A DNA stretch of 64,000 bases, taken from the NCBI GenBank assembly GCA_963621245.1, contig CAVFCW010000011.1:9334-73333 (forward strand), written 5' to 3'. Below the pieces are notes generated by a model. The model was not told the origin of the DNA. It ran no database searches and worked only from the letters and a program-made list of their open reading frames with translations. The first letter of the stretch is position 1, and each line of letters opens with the position of its first letter. A program made the translations under genes and the position numbers. The stretch comes from SIG603 sp963621245. GTDB lineage: Bacteria > Bacillota > Clostridia > Oscillospirales > Acutalibacteraceae. Below, piece by piece: positions 25,351 to 34,521 of this stretch.

Positions 25351-26664
25351 ATGGATAAGCAATCAAAGAAATTTACCAAGACCGAAAAATCGTGGATTAT
25401 GTACGACTGGGCAAATTCGGTTTACGCCACCAATGTCCTTGCGGCAATATTCCCGATTTATTTCGGCAATGTCTGCCAGGCGGCAGGTGCGGATAACGTT
25501 GTGTTGTGGTCTTACGGCACGAGCATAGCCACGTTCATCATTGCGATAATGGCTCCGTTTATGGGTGCAGTCGGCGATCACAAGGGTTACAAGAAAAAGC
25601 TTTTCACCGGATTTATGATAGTCGGTGTGCTTTTCACCTTAAGCTGTGCGTTCATAGAGAACTACAAGCTTTTACTTGTTGGTTATGCGCTCTCGCACAT
25701 AGGATTCAGCGGTGCAAATCTTTTCTACGACTCATTCCTCACGGATGTCACGACTGACGAGAGAATGGATAGGGTTTCTTCGTGGGGATATGCCATGGGT
25801 TACATCGGCGGAAGTACGATTCCGTTTATCGGCTCGATTGTCGTGCTTGTCGTCATGGGAATGTCAAACCCGAATTCCTTCAAGGTCGTAATGATGATAA
25901 CCTCGCTCTGGTGGCTTATTTTCTCGATTCCGTTTCTCAAGAACGTTCATCAGGAGCACTACATCGAGACAGAGGCTTCGGAGCTTATCCGCTCATCGTT
26001 TAAAAACCTCGGCACAACGGCCGTCAGCATTTTTAAGATTAAGGGATTGCTTTTATTCATAATCGCATATTTCCTTTACATCGACGGAGTTAACACGGTT
26101 ATATCGATTTCAACATCGTACGGCTCTACTCTCGGACTCAATTCCATTATGATGATACTCGCACTGCTTGTAACTCAGGTTGTTGCGGTTCCGTGCTCGA
26201 TTATTTTTGGTAAGCTTTCAAGTAAATACGGCTCAATCAACATGCTCTGCTTTGCGGTTGCTATGTATATTGTGGTTGTCACAGTTGGTTTCTTTATGGG
26301 CTTCATCATTGAGCAAAACCCGGGAGACGCTTCCGCCGTTATGAAGTCTCAGATTCTTTTCTGGGTGCTTGCGTTCCTTGTCGGAACGGTTCAGGGCGGC
26401 ATTCAGGCTATAAGCCGTTCTTATTTCGGCAAACTTATTCCTTCGAATAAATCAAACGAATATTTCGGATTTTTCGATATATTCGGCAAATTTGCCGCTG
26501 TTATCGGCCCGGTTCTCGTAGCCGCCGCAAAGCAGTTGACGGGCAGAGATTCAATATCTATTGTGGCTCTTGCGATACTCTTTATAGCCGCTTTGGTTGT
26601 TCTTATCGTGGGCAAGCCTCACTTTAAGGCAGCTGAAATTACTGCAAAAAACGATTTGAATTAA
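25351..26664 (+). CDS. MFS transporter of the Atg22/UMF1 type
   Basis: A 437-residue polytopic membrane protein with about twelve hydrophobic helices. The N-terminal EKSWIMYDWANSVYATNVLAAIFPIYF is diagnostic of the Atg22-like major-facilitator subfamily, and the GAVGDHKGYKKK loop after helix 2 is the MFS motif A. Bacterial substrates are unknown; eukaryotic Atg22 exports amino acids from vacuoles. It follows mtaB by 18 nt and ends just before a strong bidirectional terminator. Confidence 0.88.
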   Translation: MDKQSKKFTKTEKSWIMYDWANSVYATNVLAAIFPIYFGNVCQAAGADNVVLWSYGTSIATFIIAIMAPFMGAVGDHKGYKKKLFTGFMIVGVLFTLSCAFIENYKLLLVGYALSHIGFSGANLFYDSFLTDVTTDERMDRVSSWGYAMGYIGGSTIPFIGSIVVLVVMGMSNPNSFKVVMMITSLWWLIFSIPFLKNVHQEHYIETEASELIRSSFKNLGTTAVSIFKIKGLLLFIIAYFLYIDGVNTVISISTSYGSTLGLNSIMMILALLVTQVVAVPCSIIFGKLSSKYGSINMLCFAVAMYIVVVTVGFFMGFIIEQNPGDASAVMKSQILFWVLAFLVGTVQGGIQAISRSYFGKLIPSNKSNEYFGFFDIFGKFAAVIGPVLVAAAKQLTGRDSISIVALAILFIAALVVLIVGKPHFKAAEITAKNDLN

Positions 26665-26683
26665 GTTAATATCAGGCAAAAAG

Positions 26684-26717
26684 AAAACTCGGTGTGAATT
26701 TTCACACCGAGTTTTTT
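26684..26717. terminator. Bidirectional intrinsic terminator
   Basis: A perfect 15-bp stem (26684-26698 with 26701-26715) with flanking A and T tracts separates the convergent transporter and GH13 genes. Confidence 0.92.
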
Positions 26718-26719
26718 GT

Positions 26720-28606
26720 TTATTCTGATTTTGGCCTGATTATGTGCAGTACCGAGAAACCGTAAGGGGAAAGTTTAAATGCGCCCTTTGTATACGCAGT
26801 ACCCATAACATGCTCGATTTTATCGTCATCTCTGAATTCATAGTGAATATCGGAGTTTGAGTCGGCTCTGTTAACAGCGACAAAGAGAATTTCTTCATCA
26901 CCGTTATCAAGCGTTCTGAATCTCTCAAAAGACATAATATCATCGTGAGAATAAGCGTTTCTGAAACCGCCCTCCTCAAAGATACTGTAATTATGGCGGA
27001 AAATTCCAAGTCTCTTATACCAGTAGAGAATAGAGGTATCTGCATTATTCCAAGTAAAACAGCCGCGGCAGAAAGGATCCTTGTAGCCTTGCATACCGAT
27101 TTCATCGCCATAATAAATGCACGGAACACCGGGTAAAGTGTACTGCAAAAGTGAAGCAAGTCTCAATTTGTTTACGCCTGTTTGATACTTATCGGCGCTC
27201 AAAACTCTGCCTGCCTGCCACTCTCTGCCGTTTGTGCCGGTCGGCTCGTCTGCGAGCATTGTTATGGCACGCTCGGTATCGTGAGTGCCGATGTGGTTCA
27301 TAAGGTTTTTGACAACGTGCGGCGGATAGTTTTCAACTATGCTCTCGATAATTTCCATCATAAGCGACGAATGATGTCCGTTCAAAAATCCGAGAATAGC
27401 CGATCTGAACGGATAGTTCATAACGGAATCGAGCTGACCGCCGAGAAGGTATCTTCTTCTTTGACCGTAAGCCGATTTGTTTGACGCGTCCTCCCATACT
27501 TCACCCAAAATTAATGCCTCTGGATCTTGCTCCTTAGCCGCTTTGTTGAGGTTATCTAAGAATTCGTCGGGAAGCTCATCGGCAACATCAAGTCTCCAGC
27601 CGGAAGCACCTACTTTGAGCCACTTTTGAATTATGCCGTCCTTGCCGTTTATGTAGTTATTGTATTCGGGGTTTGTCTCAATGACGTTCGGCAAAGTCTC
27701 AAATCCCCACCAGCATTCATAATCATCGGGAAATTTTCTGAAGTTGTACCACGGGGAGTAGGGTGACTGCTCGCTGTTGTATGCACCCAAAGAATCGTAT
27801 CTCTTTTCTTTGTTGAAATAAACGCTGTCACTTCCCGTGTGAGAAAATACGCCGTCAAGAATTATGTGTATGCCCGATTTTTTAGCCGCTGCACAAAGAT
27901 CCTTCAATTCCTGCTCGTCACCGAGGAGGGGATCAACCTTTGAGTAGTCGGCTGTATTGTATCTGTGATTTGAGTGTGCCTCAAAAATCGGATTGAGATA
28001 AATGCATGTTACGCCGAGGGTTTTGAGGTAGGGAATCTTTTCACGGATGCCTCTCAAATCTCCGCCGAAATAGTCGTTGCACAAAACTTCACCGTTTTCA
28101 TCGGGACGCCAAGCGGGCTCTGCACCCCAGTCGTCACGGAGAATTCTTCCGTAAGGAATATTCTCTTTCTTTTTTGCGGATTTATAGAATCTGTCGGGGA
28201 AAATCTGATACATAATGCCGCCCTTTAGCCATTCGGGATATTTCTGTCCCTTGTGGTAAACGGTGAGCTGCCAGTTGTTTCCGTGAGCCGAGTCGGTGGA
28301 AACACCTCCCAAATCTCTGTATTCCGCACGGTGTCCGCGGTTGGTTTTGAGTTCGAAATGATAGAAATAAAGCCCCGCTTTATTCGGTGTGAAGTCGCAT
28401 TCCCACCATTCTTCATTTTCGCCTTTCATTCCGCACCAGAACATATCATAGAGCTGAAAGCCGTCATTGCCTACATCTTGAGCGATGACAAGCCAAGCGG
28501 CAGAGCATGATATATCACGGGGAAGGGAGATTCTGAAATGGACGGAAGTTCCTTCTTCAACCGCACCAAAGGGAGTTTTATACTGAGGGTCGCGCGATTT
28601 GAACAT
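26720..28606 (-). CDS. GH13 alpha-amylase family glycosidase (neopullulanase/maltodextrinase-like)
   Basis: A 628-residue intracellular alpha-glucan hydrolase without a signal peptide. The N-terminal beta domain (about 1-120) resembles the starch-binding domain of cyclomaltodextrinases. The TIM barrel carries all GH13 motifs: DGVFSH 251-256, GWRLDVADE with nucleophile D340, GEVWED with acid/base E369, and THDTE with D443. The 177-215 segment (DYFGGDLRGI) fits neopullulanase-like enzymes. It is downstream of glgP on the same strand, 74 nt away but separated by a terminator, and likely works on the same glycogen or imported maltodextrin. Confidence 0.92.
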   Translation of the reverse strand: MFKSRDPQYKTPFGAVEEGTSVHFRISLPRDISCSAAWLVIAQDVGNDGFQLYDMFWCGMKGENEEWWECDFTPNKAGLYFYHFELKTNRGHRAEYRDLGGVSTDSAHGNNWQLTVYHKGQKYPEWLKGGIMYQIFPDRFYKSAKKKENIPYGRILRDDWGAEPAWRPDENGEVLCNDYFGGDLRGIREKIPYLKTLGVTCIYLNPIFEAHSNHRYNTADYSKVDPLLGDEQELKDLCAAAKKSGIHIILDGVFSHTGSDSVYFNKEKRYDSLGAYNSEQSPYSPWYNFRKFPDDYECWWGFETLPNVIETNPEYNNYINGKDGIIQKWLKVGASGWRLDVADELPDEFLDNLNKAAKEQDPEALILGEVWEDASNKSAYGQRRRYLLGGQLDSVMNYPFRSAILGFLNGHHSSLMMEIIESIVENYPPHVVKNLMNHIGTHDTERAITMLADEPTGTNGREWQAGRVLSADKYQTGVNKLRLASLLQYTLPGVPCIYYGDEIGMQGYKDPFCRGCFTWNNADTSILYWYKRLGIFRHNYSIFEEGGFRNAYSHDDIMSFERFRTLDNGDEEILFVAVNRADSNSDIHYEFRDDDKIEHVMGTAYTKGAFKLSPYGFSVLHIIRPKSE

Positions 28607-28645
28607 AGTTTAATTTCCTTGCTTACATTTTATTAAAAAGTAAAA

Positions 28646-28667
28646 GAGAGGGGAAAGATCCCCTCTC
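28646..28667 (-). terminator. Intrinsic terminator of glgP
   Basis: The perfect 9-bp stem GAGAGGGGA/TCCCCTCTC (28646-28654 with 28659-28667) is followed on the minus strand by TTTTACTTTTTAA. It may let some transcription pass into the GH13 gene, for which I see no separate promoter. Confidence 0.85.
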
Positions 28668-28680
28668 GTAAAAAACACGA

Positions 28681-31095
28681 TTACTTGTCTTCAGGAACCG
28701 GTTTGCACATCCAGATTGTGTTAGCGTAATCACGGATAGATCTGTCAGCTGCGAACATACCGGAATTAGCGATATTTATGAGTGACATCTGGTTCCACTT
28801 CTTCTGATCCTTATAGACCTCAAGAGAATATCTGTGAGCCTGTGCGTAAGAATCGAAGTCTGCAAGAGCCATATACTGGTCAACGTTGATGAGAGCGGTA
28901 TAAAGGTTCTCAAAGTTCTTTCCGTTAAAGCCATGATGGAGCTCATCGAGTGCCTTTCTGATAACCTGATTGTTGTCATAGTGGTATCTCGGATGATAGC
29001 CGTTAGCCTTAAGCTGGTTGACCTGAGTTGTGTTCATGCCGAAGAGGAATATGTTCTCGTCGCCTACGCAACGGTGAATCTCAACGTTAGCGCCGTCAAG
29101 AGTACCGAGAGTGAGGGCACCGTTAATCATAAACTTCATGTTAGAAGTACCTGAAGCCTCTGTACCTGCAAGGGAGATCTGCTCGCTGATTTCAGCGGAA
29201 GGAATGAGTTTTTCTGCCTCGGAAACGCAATAGTTCTCGATGAAGAATACTTTGAGCTTCTTGTTAACAACAGGATCGTTGTTAATCTGATTTGCAAGTG
29301 TTGCGATGAACTGAATAATCTCTTTTGCAAAATAGTATCCCGGAGCAGCCTTTGCGCCGAAGAAGAATGTCTGCGGCTGAATGTCGGCATTCGGATTCTC
29401 TCTTAACCACTGGTAGAGTGAGAGAATGTGAAGTGCGTTCATGTGCTGTCTCTTGTACTCGTGAAGTCTCTTAACCTGAACGTCAAAGAGAGTATCGGGG
29501 TCGATATCAAAGCCCTGAGTCTTCTTTAAGTGGTTTGCAAGTTTAACCTTGTTGTTGTGCTTGATTTCGCCAAGCTTCTTGAGAACGCTTGCGTCATCCT
29601 TGTACTTCATGAGGTTCTCAAGAGCATAGGAATCGTAGATGAAGTCTTTGCCGATGAGATCTGTGATAAGCTCTGCAAGCTCGGGGTTGGACTGGTTGAG
29701 CCATCTTCTGTGAGCGATACCGTTTGTGACGTTCTTGAACTTCTCGGGAGTCTCTGTGTAATAATCGTTGAATGTGAAGTCCTTGAGGATCTGGCTGTGA
29801 ATCTCGGCAACACCGTTTACGCTGTGGCATGTGATGCAAGCGAGGTTAGCCATCTTGACGTAGCCGTTGCAGATAGGAGCCATTCTCCAAATCTTAGCTT
29901 CTTCAACGCCCTTTGCTCTCATCTCGTTCCAGAATCTTCTGTCGATTTCTTCAACGATCTGATAGATTCTCGGCATTCTCATCTTGAAGAGATCAGCGTT
30001 CCAAGTCTCAAGTGCCTCAGGCATAACTGTGTGGTTTGTGTAAGCGATTGTTCTCTTAACGATATCCCATGCAGCGTCCCAAGTGTAACCGCACTCGTCG
30101 AGCATAATTCTCATCATCTCGGGAATAGCGAGAATCGGGTGAGTATCATTGAGGTGAATAGCTGCAAGCTCCGGAAGAGAATCAAGGCTTGAGTGATCAA
30201 AGAGATGTCTCTTGATGATATCCTGAATTGAAGCGGAAACGAGGAAATACTGCTGATCAAGTCTCAAAGTCTTGCCCTGGATATGGCTGTCCTCGGGATA
30301 GAGAACCTTTGTGATGGACTCGGCCATAGCGTTCTGCTCCATGGACTTCAAATAGTCGCCGCTGTTAAACTTGGACATATCGAAGCCTGCTGCAACAGCT
30401 TTCCAAATTCTTAAAACGCTGATGCCTTTTCCGTCGATACCTGCGATGTACATATCGTAGGGAATAGCAGTGACTGTCTGGTAATCAACGTGATTGATTG
30501 AGTGATAACCGTCTCTCCAGGTTTCTTCGATCTTACCGCCGAAGTGAACCTCCTGAGCACTCTCCTCAACCTTCTGGAGCCAAATTTTTCCGCCCGGAAG
30601 CCAGAAGTCGGGAAGCTCTGTCTGCCAACCGTCAACAAGCTTCTGCTTGAAAATACCGTATTCATATCTGAGTGAATAACCCATGGCAGGGTATCCCTGG
30701 CTTGCGAGACCATCCATAAAGCAAGCTGCGAGTCTTCCGAGACCGCCGTTGCCGAGACCTGCGTCCGGCTCTTCCTCATAGAGGCTGTCGAGGCTTACGC
30801 CCATGCCTTTGAGGGCTTCCTTAAATGTCTTTTCAAGGCCGAGGTTAAAGAGGCTGTTTTTCAGTGAACGACCGAGAAGAAATTCCATGCAGAGGTAATA
30901 AACCTGCTTTGTCTTTGCCTTTGTAGCCTTATCGATAAATTCGGTTCTGCCTTCGGTCATAAGATCGCGGAGAATGAGGGCTACGGACTTGTAGAACTCT
31001 TCGTTTGAAGCAGTAGTTTCCGATACGCCGAAACGGTATCTGAGTTTCTCTTTGATAGCTTCGGAAGCTTCTGCGACTGTCATGCTGTAGTTCAT
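28681..31095 (-). CDS. glgP: Glycogen/maltodextrin phosphorylase
   Basis: Phosphorylase releases glucose-1-phosphate from alpha-1,4-glucans. The 804-residue chain is the family length. Hallmarks are GNGGLGRLAACFMDG near the N-terminus and GTSNMKF with the PLP-binding K654. I start at the ATG at 31095, which has AAAGGAG upstream and gives the usual N-terminus. The frame stays open for 47 more codons towards 31236, but that part crosses the leader and has no ribosome site. Regulated expression is suggested by a leader of about 140 nt. Confidence 0.96.
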   Translation of the reverse strand: MNYSMTVAEASEAIKEKLRYRFGVSETTASNEEFYKSVALILRDLMTEGRTEFIDKATKAKTKQVYYLCMEFLLGRSLKNSLFNLGLEKTFKEALKGMGVSLDSLYEEEPDAGLGNGGLGRLAACFMDGLASQGYPAMGYSLRYEYGIFKQKLVDGWQTELPDFWLPGGKIWLQKVEESAQEVHFGGKIEETWRDGYHSINHVDYQTVTAIPYDMYIAGIDGKGISVLRIWKAVAAGFDMSKFNSGDYLKSMEQNAMAESITKVLYPEDSHIQGKTLRLDQQYFLVSASIQDIIKRHLFDHSSLDSLPELAAIHLNDTHPILAIPEMMRIMLDECGYTWDAAWDIVKRTIAYTNHTVMPEALETWNADLFKMRMPRIYQIVEEIDRRFWNEMRAKGVEEAKIWRMAPICNGYVKMANLACITCHSVNGVAEIHSQILKDFTFNDYYTETPEKFKNVTNGIAHRRWLNQSNPELAELITDLIGKDFIYDSYALENLMKYKDDASVLKKLGEIKHNNKVKLANHLKKTQGFDIDPDTLFDVQVKRLHEYKRQHMNALHILSLYQWLRENPNADIQPQTFFFGAKAAPGYYFAKEIIQFIATLANQINNDPVVNKKLKVFFIENYCVSEAEKLIPSAEISEQISLAGTEASGTSNMKFMINGALTLGTLDGANVEIHRCVGDENIFLFGMNTTQVNQLKANGYHPRYHYDNNQVIRKALDELHHGFNGKNFENLYTALINVDQYMALADFDSYAQAHRYSLEVYKDQKKWNQMSLINIANSGMFAADRSIRDYANTIWMCKPVPEDK

Positions 31096-31244
31096 GTTAA
31101 ACTCCTTTAAAATAATATTAAAATTCAAAGCTGACATAACGACAAGCGTTTTGGCTGTATGAAATTTATGCGGCAATTTTGACTGCCGTGGAACTGCTCC
31201 GTGAAACCGAAGCACAATTCTTTCTATCTCATACAACAGTTAGT

Positions 31245-31274
31245 ATTATAAGATAAAAAGGGCTTAAATTTCAA
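31245..31274 (-). promoter_or_regulatory. Promoter of glgP
   Basis: On the minus strand TTGAAA (plus 31269-31274) and a perfect TATAAT (plus 31245-31250) are 18 nt apart. The leader contains a small hairpin, CGGCA/TGCCG, near 31170-31190. Confidence 0.5.
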
Positions 31275-31344
31275 GCTGATTTTTAAATTAGTTACGAATT
31301 TATAACTATTTTTTGCGAATTTAAGGTTTTTTGTGCGAAAAGTC

Positions 31345-31373
31345 TTTAAATTTCTTTGAAAATAGCATATAAT
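31345..31373 (+). promoter_or_regulatory. Promoter of the zapA operon
   Basis: TTTAAA (31345-31350) and a perfect TATAAT (31368-31373) have a 17-nt spacer, 55 nt before zapA. This is probably the start of the transcript through mreBCD. Confidence 0.5.
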
Positions 31374-31428
31374 GTTAAAATCATAATTATGTAAAAATGA
31401 GATTTTATGCTTAAGGAGAGCCTTTATA

Positions 31429-31986
31429 ATGGAAAACAACAGAGTTAAGTTGGATATATGCGGCGTGAGCATTGCGCTGATTACCGATAAAGACGAAAGC
31501 TATGTGCACAGTCTTGCCGATGAAATAACAGCTGAAATTTCTCCGATGATTTCTTCCGGCATCTCCAAAGATCGTGCCGCCCTGCTTGCGGCTTTCAATT
31601 ATCTTGATGAGTTAAAAGCCAAATCCGATAAAGCTGCCGACCAAGAAGAACTCGAAGAAATAAAAGCCGAGCTTCAAAAGCAGACGGAACTCAATGCTTC
31701 TTTGCAGTCGGAACTTGAAAAGATAAGCGTGGCCGAGGATAGGATTAACGCACTTGAAAAGGAAAATGAAGAGCTTAAAGAACGCCTTGAAAAGAACAGA
31801 GACGAAGAATACGAGAAGATGATTGAAGAGGCACTTGCCGAGATTGACAAGCTAAACGACGAACTTAAAAAGAAGTCGGACGGCGAGAGCACTCATAAAC
31901 CCGTTTATTCATCGGGAGAGCTACGCAATCCCATGAGACCGACGCTTGAGGCAGACGGTATGGTAGATTATTACGCTAAAGACTGA
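31429..31986 (+). CDS. zapA: ZapA-like cell division protein with extended coiled coil
   Basis: ZapA binds FtsZ and promotes Z-ring bundling. Residues 1-75 match the ZapA N-terminal domain (VKLDICGVSIALITDKDESYVHSLADEI). Residues about 75-150 are a long charged coiled coil, and the last 35 residues are a Pro/Met-containing tail. The 185 residues are nearly twice the common ZapA length. ATG after AAGGAGAG. The position at the head of a U32-dut-mreBCD gene run fits a division/elongation role. Assignment rests on the N-terminal domain and context. Confidence 0.78.
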   Translation: MENNRVKLDICGVSIALITDKDESYVHSLADEITAEISPMISSGISKDRAALLAAFNYLDELKAKSDKAADQEELEEIKAELQKQTELNASLQSELEKISVAEDRINALEKENEELKERLEKNRDEEYEKMIEEALAEIDKLNDELKKKSDGESTHKPVYSSGELRNPMRPTLEADGMVDYYAKD

Positions 31987-31993
31987 GAGGAAT

Positions 31994-34066
31994 ATGAATA
32001 ACTATATAGAAATACTTGCCCCCGCAGGAAATCCCGAAGCTTTGAAGGCGGCGGTCTTTTCAGGTTGTGATGCGGTTTATTTGGGAGGCTCACTCTTTTC
32101 GGCAAGAGCAAATGCCGGAAATTTTGATAACGAAGAATTAAAAGAAGCTGTCAGATTTTGCCACGTGCGTGGCGTTAAGGTATATGTTACAGTAAATACC
32201 CTTGTAAAAGAATCAGAGATAATTCCTGTGATGAATTTCATCTCGTTTCTGTGCGAAATCGGAATTGACGCCGTTTTGGTTCAAGACCTCGGACTATTCA
32301 GACTTATAAGAGAGTCTTGTCCCGATATGCCTGTTCACGCTTCAACTCAAATGAGCGTGCTCGATAAAAACGGAGCACGCCTTTTGAAAGATATGGGCGC
32401 ATCGAGAGTCGTGCTCTCAAGGGAAATGTCCTTGAAAGAAATAAAAGATGTCAGCGATAATGTTGACGTGGAATTAGAGGTTTTTGTGCACGGTGCGCTG
32501 TGCATGTCGGTTTCGGGTCAGTGCTATTTTTCCGCTATGCTCGGTTCAAGAAGCGGCAACAGAGGAAGGTGCGCTCAGCCGTGCAGACTTCCGTTCTCGA
32601 CGGATGACGGCAAGAAAAACGTTTTGAGCCTTAAAGACCTTTCTTTTATAACAAGGCTTGAAGAGCTGAAAAATGCTGGCGTTTGTTCGGCTAAGATAGA
32701 GGGCAGAATGAAGCGCCCCGAATATGTAGCCGCTGCTGTTTCGGCTGGCAGAAGTGCCGCCGACGGCAAACCAGTAAATGCAGAGCTTATGAAAAACCTT
32801 GAAGCTGTTTTTTCAAGATCGGGATTTACGGAAGCTTATCTTACGGGAAAAACAGGCCCGGATATGTTCGGAATAAGAACCAAGGACGATGTTACGGCGG
32901 GAAGCAGTGCTGTTTTCAACAAACTGCACGAGCTTTATAAAGGAGAGGCAAACAGAGTTCCCGTGCATGCAGATTTTGAGATGCAAGTTGGTTCGCCCGC
33001 AAAGCTTACTTTATCCGACTTTGACGGGAATGAAGTTTCGGTAAAGTCGGAAGTTTTAACAGAGGTCGCACAAAACCGTCCGCTTGACGAAGAAAGCGTT
33101 AAAAAACAGCTTGAAAAGCTGGGTTCGACAGCTTATTATCTCGAAAGTGCTAATGTTAAGCTTGACGGCAAGGGAAGAATCCCTATGTCGGCAATTAACG
33201 AGATGAGAAGAACGGCGGCTGAAAAGCTTGATGAGCTCAGAGGAAGTATAAAGCAATATAGCTTTACAGAATCTAAACTTGATGAAATGAAAATAGAGCA
33301 TGCATTGAAAGAAATGCACGGCGTGTTCTCGTCTTTCTCTCAGCTTGGCGACTGCGTGTCAAAGCTTGATATGATATATCTGCCGATAACGGAATCGCTT
33401 GAACATTTTGAACACGCAAGAAAATATGGCGTGAAAGTCGGAGCGGTTATGCCGAGAAGCTTTTTTGGAGCTGACGAAGAACTTGAGCGTAAAGCAGAAT
33501 TACTTGTCGAGAACAGCTTTGATGATTTCCTTTGCGGAAATATCGGCGGTGTAGCGATAGCGAGAAATGTCGGTGGAAAAGTTCACGGCGCTTTTTCCCT
33601 CAATGCTGTAAATACCGAGTCGCTTAAAACTCTCGGAAACTTAGGCTTGAGCGACACCGAGCTCAGCTTTGAACTTACACTTGATGAGATATCCGAGTTA
33701 AAAGGCGGTTTGAAACGAGGAATAATGGCTTACGGCCGTCAAGCACTTATGCTTAACAGAGCATGCCCGATTGGCCACGGAAAGTGCATAGGCTGTAAAA
33801 AAGTACAGTGCATCACTGACAGAAAAGGCTATAAATTCCCTGTTATGTGCATGAAGGGTAAGACTTTCAGAAGCGTAGAGGTTTTAAATTCACTTCCGCT
33901 TAATCTCAGCGAGAGACAGGGCGAAATTAAAAATGTTGACTATATTACGCTGCGTTTTACCGATGAAACTCGACAGGAAGTTGAAAAAGTGATTAACGCT
34001 TTTGTAAATCACGAGAAGTTAAACGGAGAATTCACCAAAGGATTATATTACAGAGGTATCATATAA
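31994..34066 (+). CDS. Peptidase U32 family protein
   Basis: A 690-residue protein of the U32 family, members of which include the collagenase-like PrtC and the tRNA/rRNA hydroxylation factors TrhP and RlhA. The N-terminus ILAPAGNPEALKAAVFSGCDAVYLGG is typical, and the stretch starting EVFVHGALC near residue 158 exactly fits the U32 signature pattern. Cysteines at GRCAQPCRLPF and at the later CPIGHGKCIGCKKVQC could bind an iron-sulfur cluster. RNA hydroxylation is as likely as proteolysis. Starts 7 nt after zapA and overlaps the dut start by one base. Confidence 0.88.
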   Translation: MNNYIEILAPAGNPEALKAAVFSGCDAVYLGGSLFSARANAGNFDNEELKEAVRFCHVRGVKVYVTVNTLVKESEIIPVMNFISFLCEIGIDAVLVQDLGLFRLIRESCPDMPVHASTQMSVLDKNGARLLKDMGASRVVLSREMSLKEIKDVSDNVDVELEVFVHGALCMSVSGQCYFSAMLGSRSGNRGRCAQPCRLPFSTDDGKKNVLSLKDLSFITRLEELKNAGVCSAKIEGRMKRPEYVAAAVSAGRSAADGKPVNAELMKNLEAVFSRSGFTEAYLTGKTGPDMFGIRTKDDVTAGSSAVFNKLHELYKGEANRVPVHADFEMQVGSPAKLTLSDFDGNEVSVKSEVLTEVAQNRPLDEESVKKQLEKLGSTAYYLESANVKLDGKGRIPMSAINEMRRTAAEKLDELRGSIKQYSFTESKLDEMKIEHALKEMHGVFSSFSQLGDCVSKLDMIYLPITESLEHFEHARKYGVKVGAVMPRSFFGADEELERKAELLVENSFDDFLCGNIGGVAIARNVGGKVHGAFSLNAVNTESLKTLGNLGLSDTELSFELTLDEISELKGGLKRGIMAYGRQALMLNRACPIGHGKCIGCKKVQCITDRKGYKFPVMCMKGKTFRSVEVLNSLPLNLSERQGEIKNVDYITLRFTDETRQEVEKVINAFVNHEKLNGEFTKGLYYRGII

Positions 34067-34518
34067 TGTCGAATAAATTATATGTTAAAAAGCTTAGAGA
34101 GGGAGCGATGCTTCCGAAAAGAGAGACGATAGGTTCTGCGGGCTACGATTTGTGTTGCCTTTGCGAAGAGCCGATCACAGTTTCACCTAATGAACGAAAG
34201 CTTATTCCGACAGGAATTGCAGTCGAGATTCCCGTGGGAACGGTCGGTCTTGTGTATTCGAGAAGTGGTTTGTCGCTCAAGCACGGAATTCACATGGCAA
34301 ATGACGTCGGAGTTATCGACAGCGATTACAGAGGAGAACTCAAAGTTCCCGTGCACAATCGTTCCGATGTGACCTATACCGTTAACAACGGGGACAGAAT
34401 CGCACAGCTTGTAATAACACCAATACTCACACCCGAGATTGAAGAAACCGACGAGCTTTCCGAGACAGTCAGAGGCGAAGGCGGATTCGGCAGTACGGGA
34501 AAAAGAAGAGAGGTTTAA
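34066..34518 (+). CDS. dut: dUTP diphosphatase
   Basis: Trimeric dUTPase hydrolyses dUTP to dUMP and PPi, keeping uracil out of DNA and feeding dTMP synthesis. The 150 residues contain the five motifs, including GSAGYDL, YSRSGLSLKHG, NDVGVIDSDYRGE, GDRIAQLVI and the C-terminal GEGGFGSTG lid. Its ATG shares a base with the stop of the U32 gene (TAATG), so translation is coupled. mreB starts 3 nt downstream. Confidence 0.96.
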   Translation: MSNKLYVKKLREGAMLPKRETIGSAGYDLCCLCEEPITVSPNERKLIPTGIAVEIPVGTVGLVYSRSGLSLKHGIHMANDVGVIDSDYRGELKVPVHNRSDVTYTVNNGDRIAQLVITPILTPEIEETDELSETVRGEGGFGSTGKRREV

Positions 34519-34521
34519 TTA

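Noticed and set aside
31096..31236. 47-residue N-terminal extension of glycogen phosphorylase
   Set aside because: It crosses the leader and lacks a ribosome site, while ATG 31095 has AAAGGAG and gives the family N-terminus.
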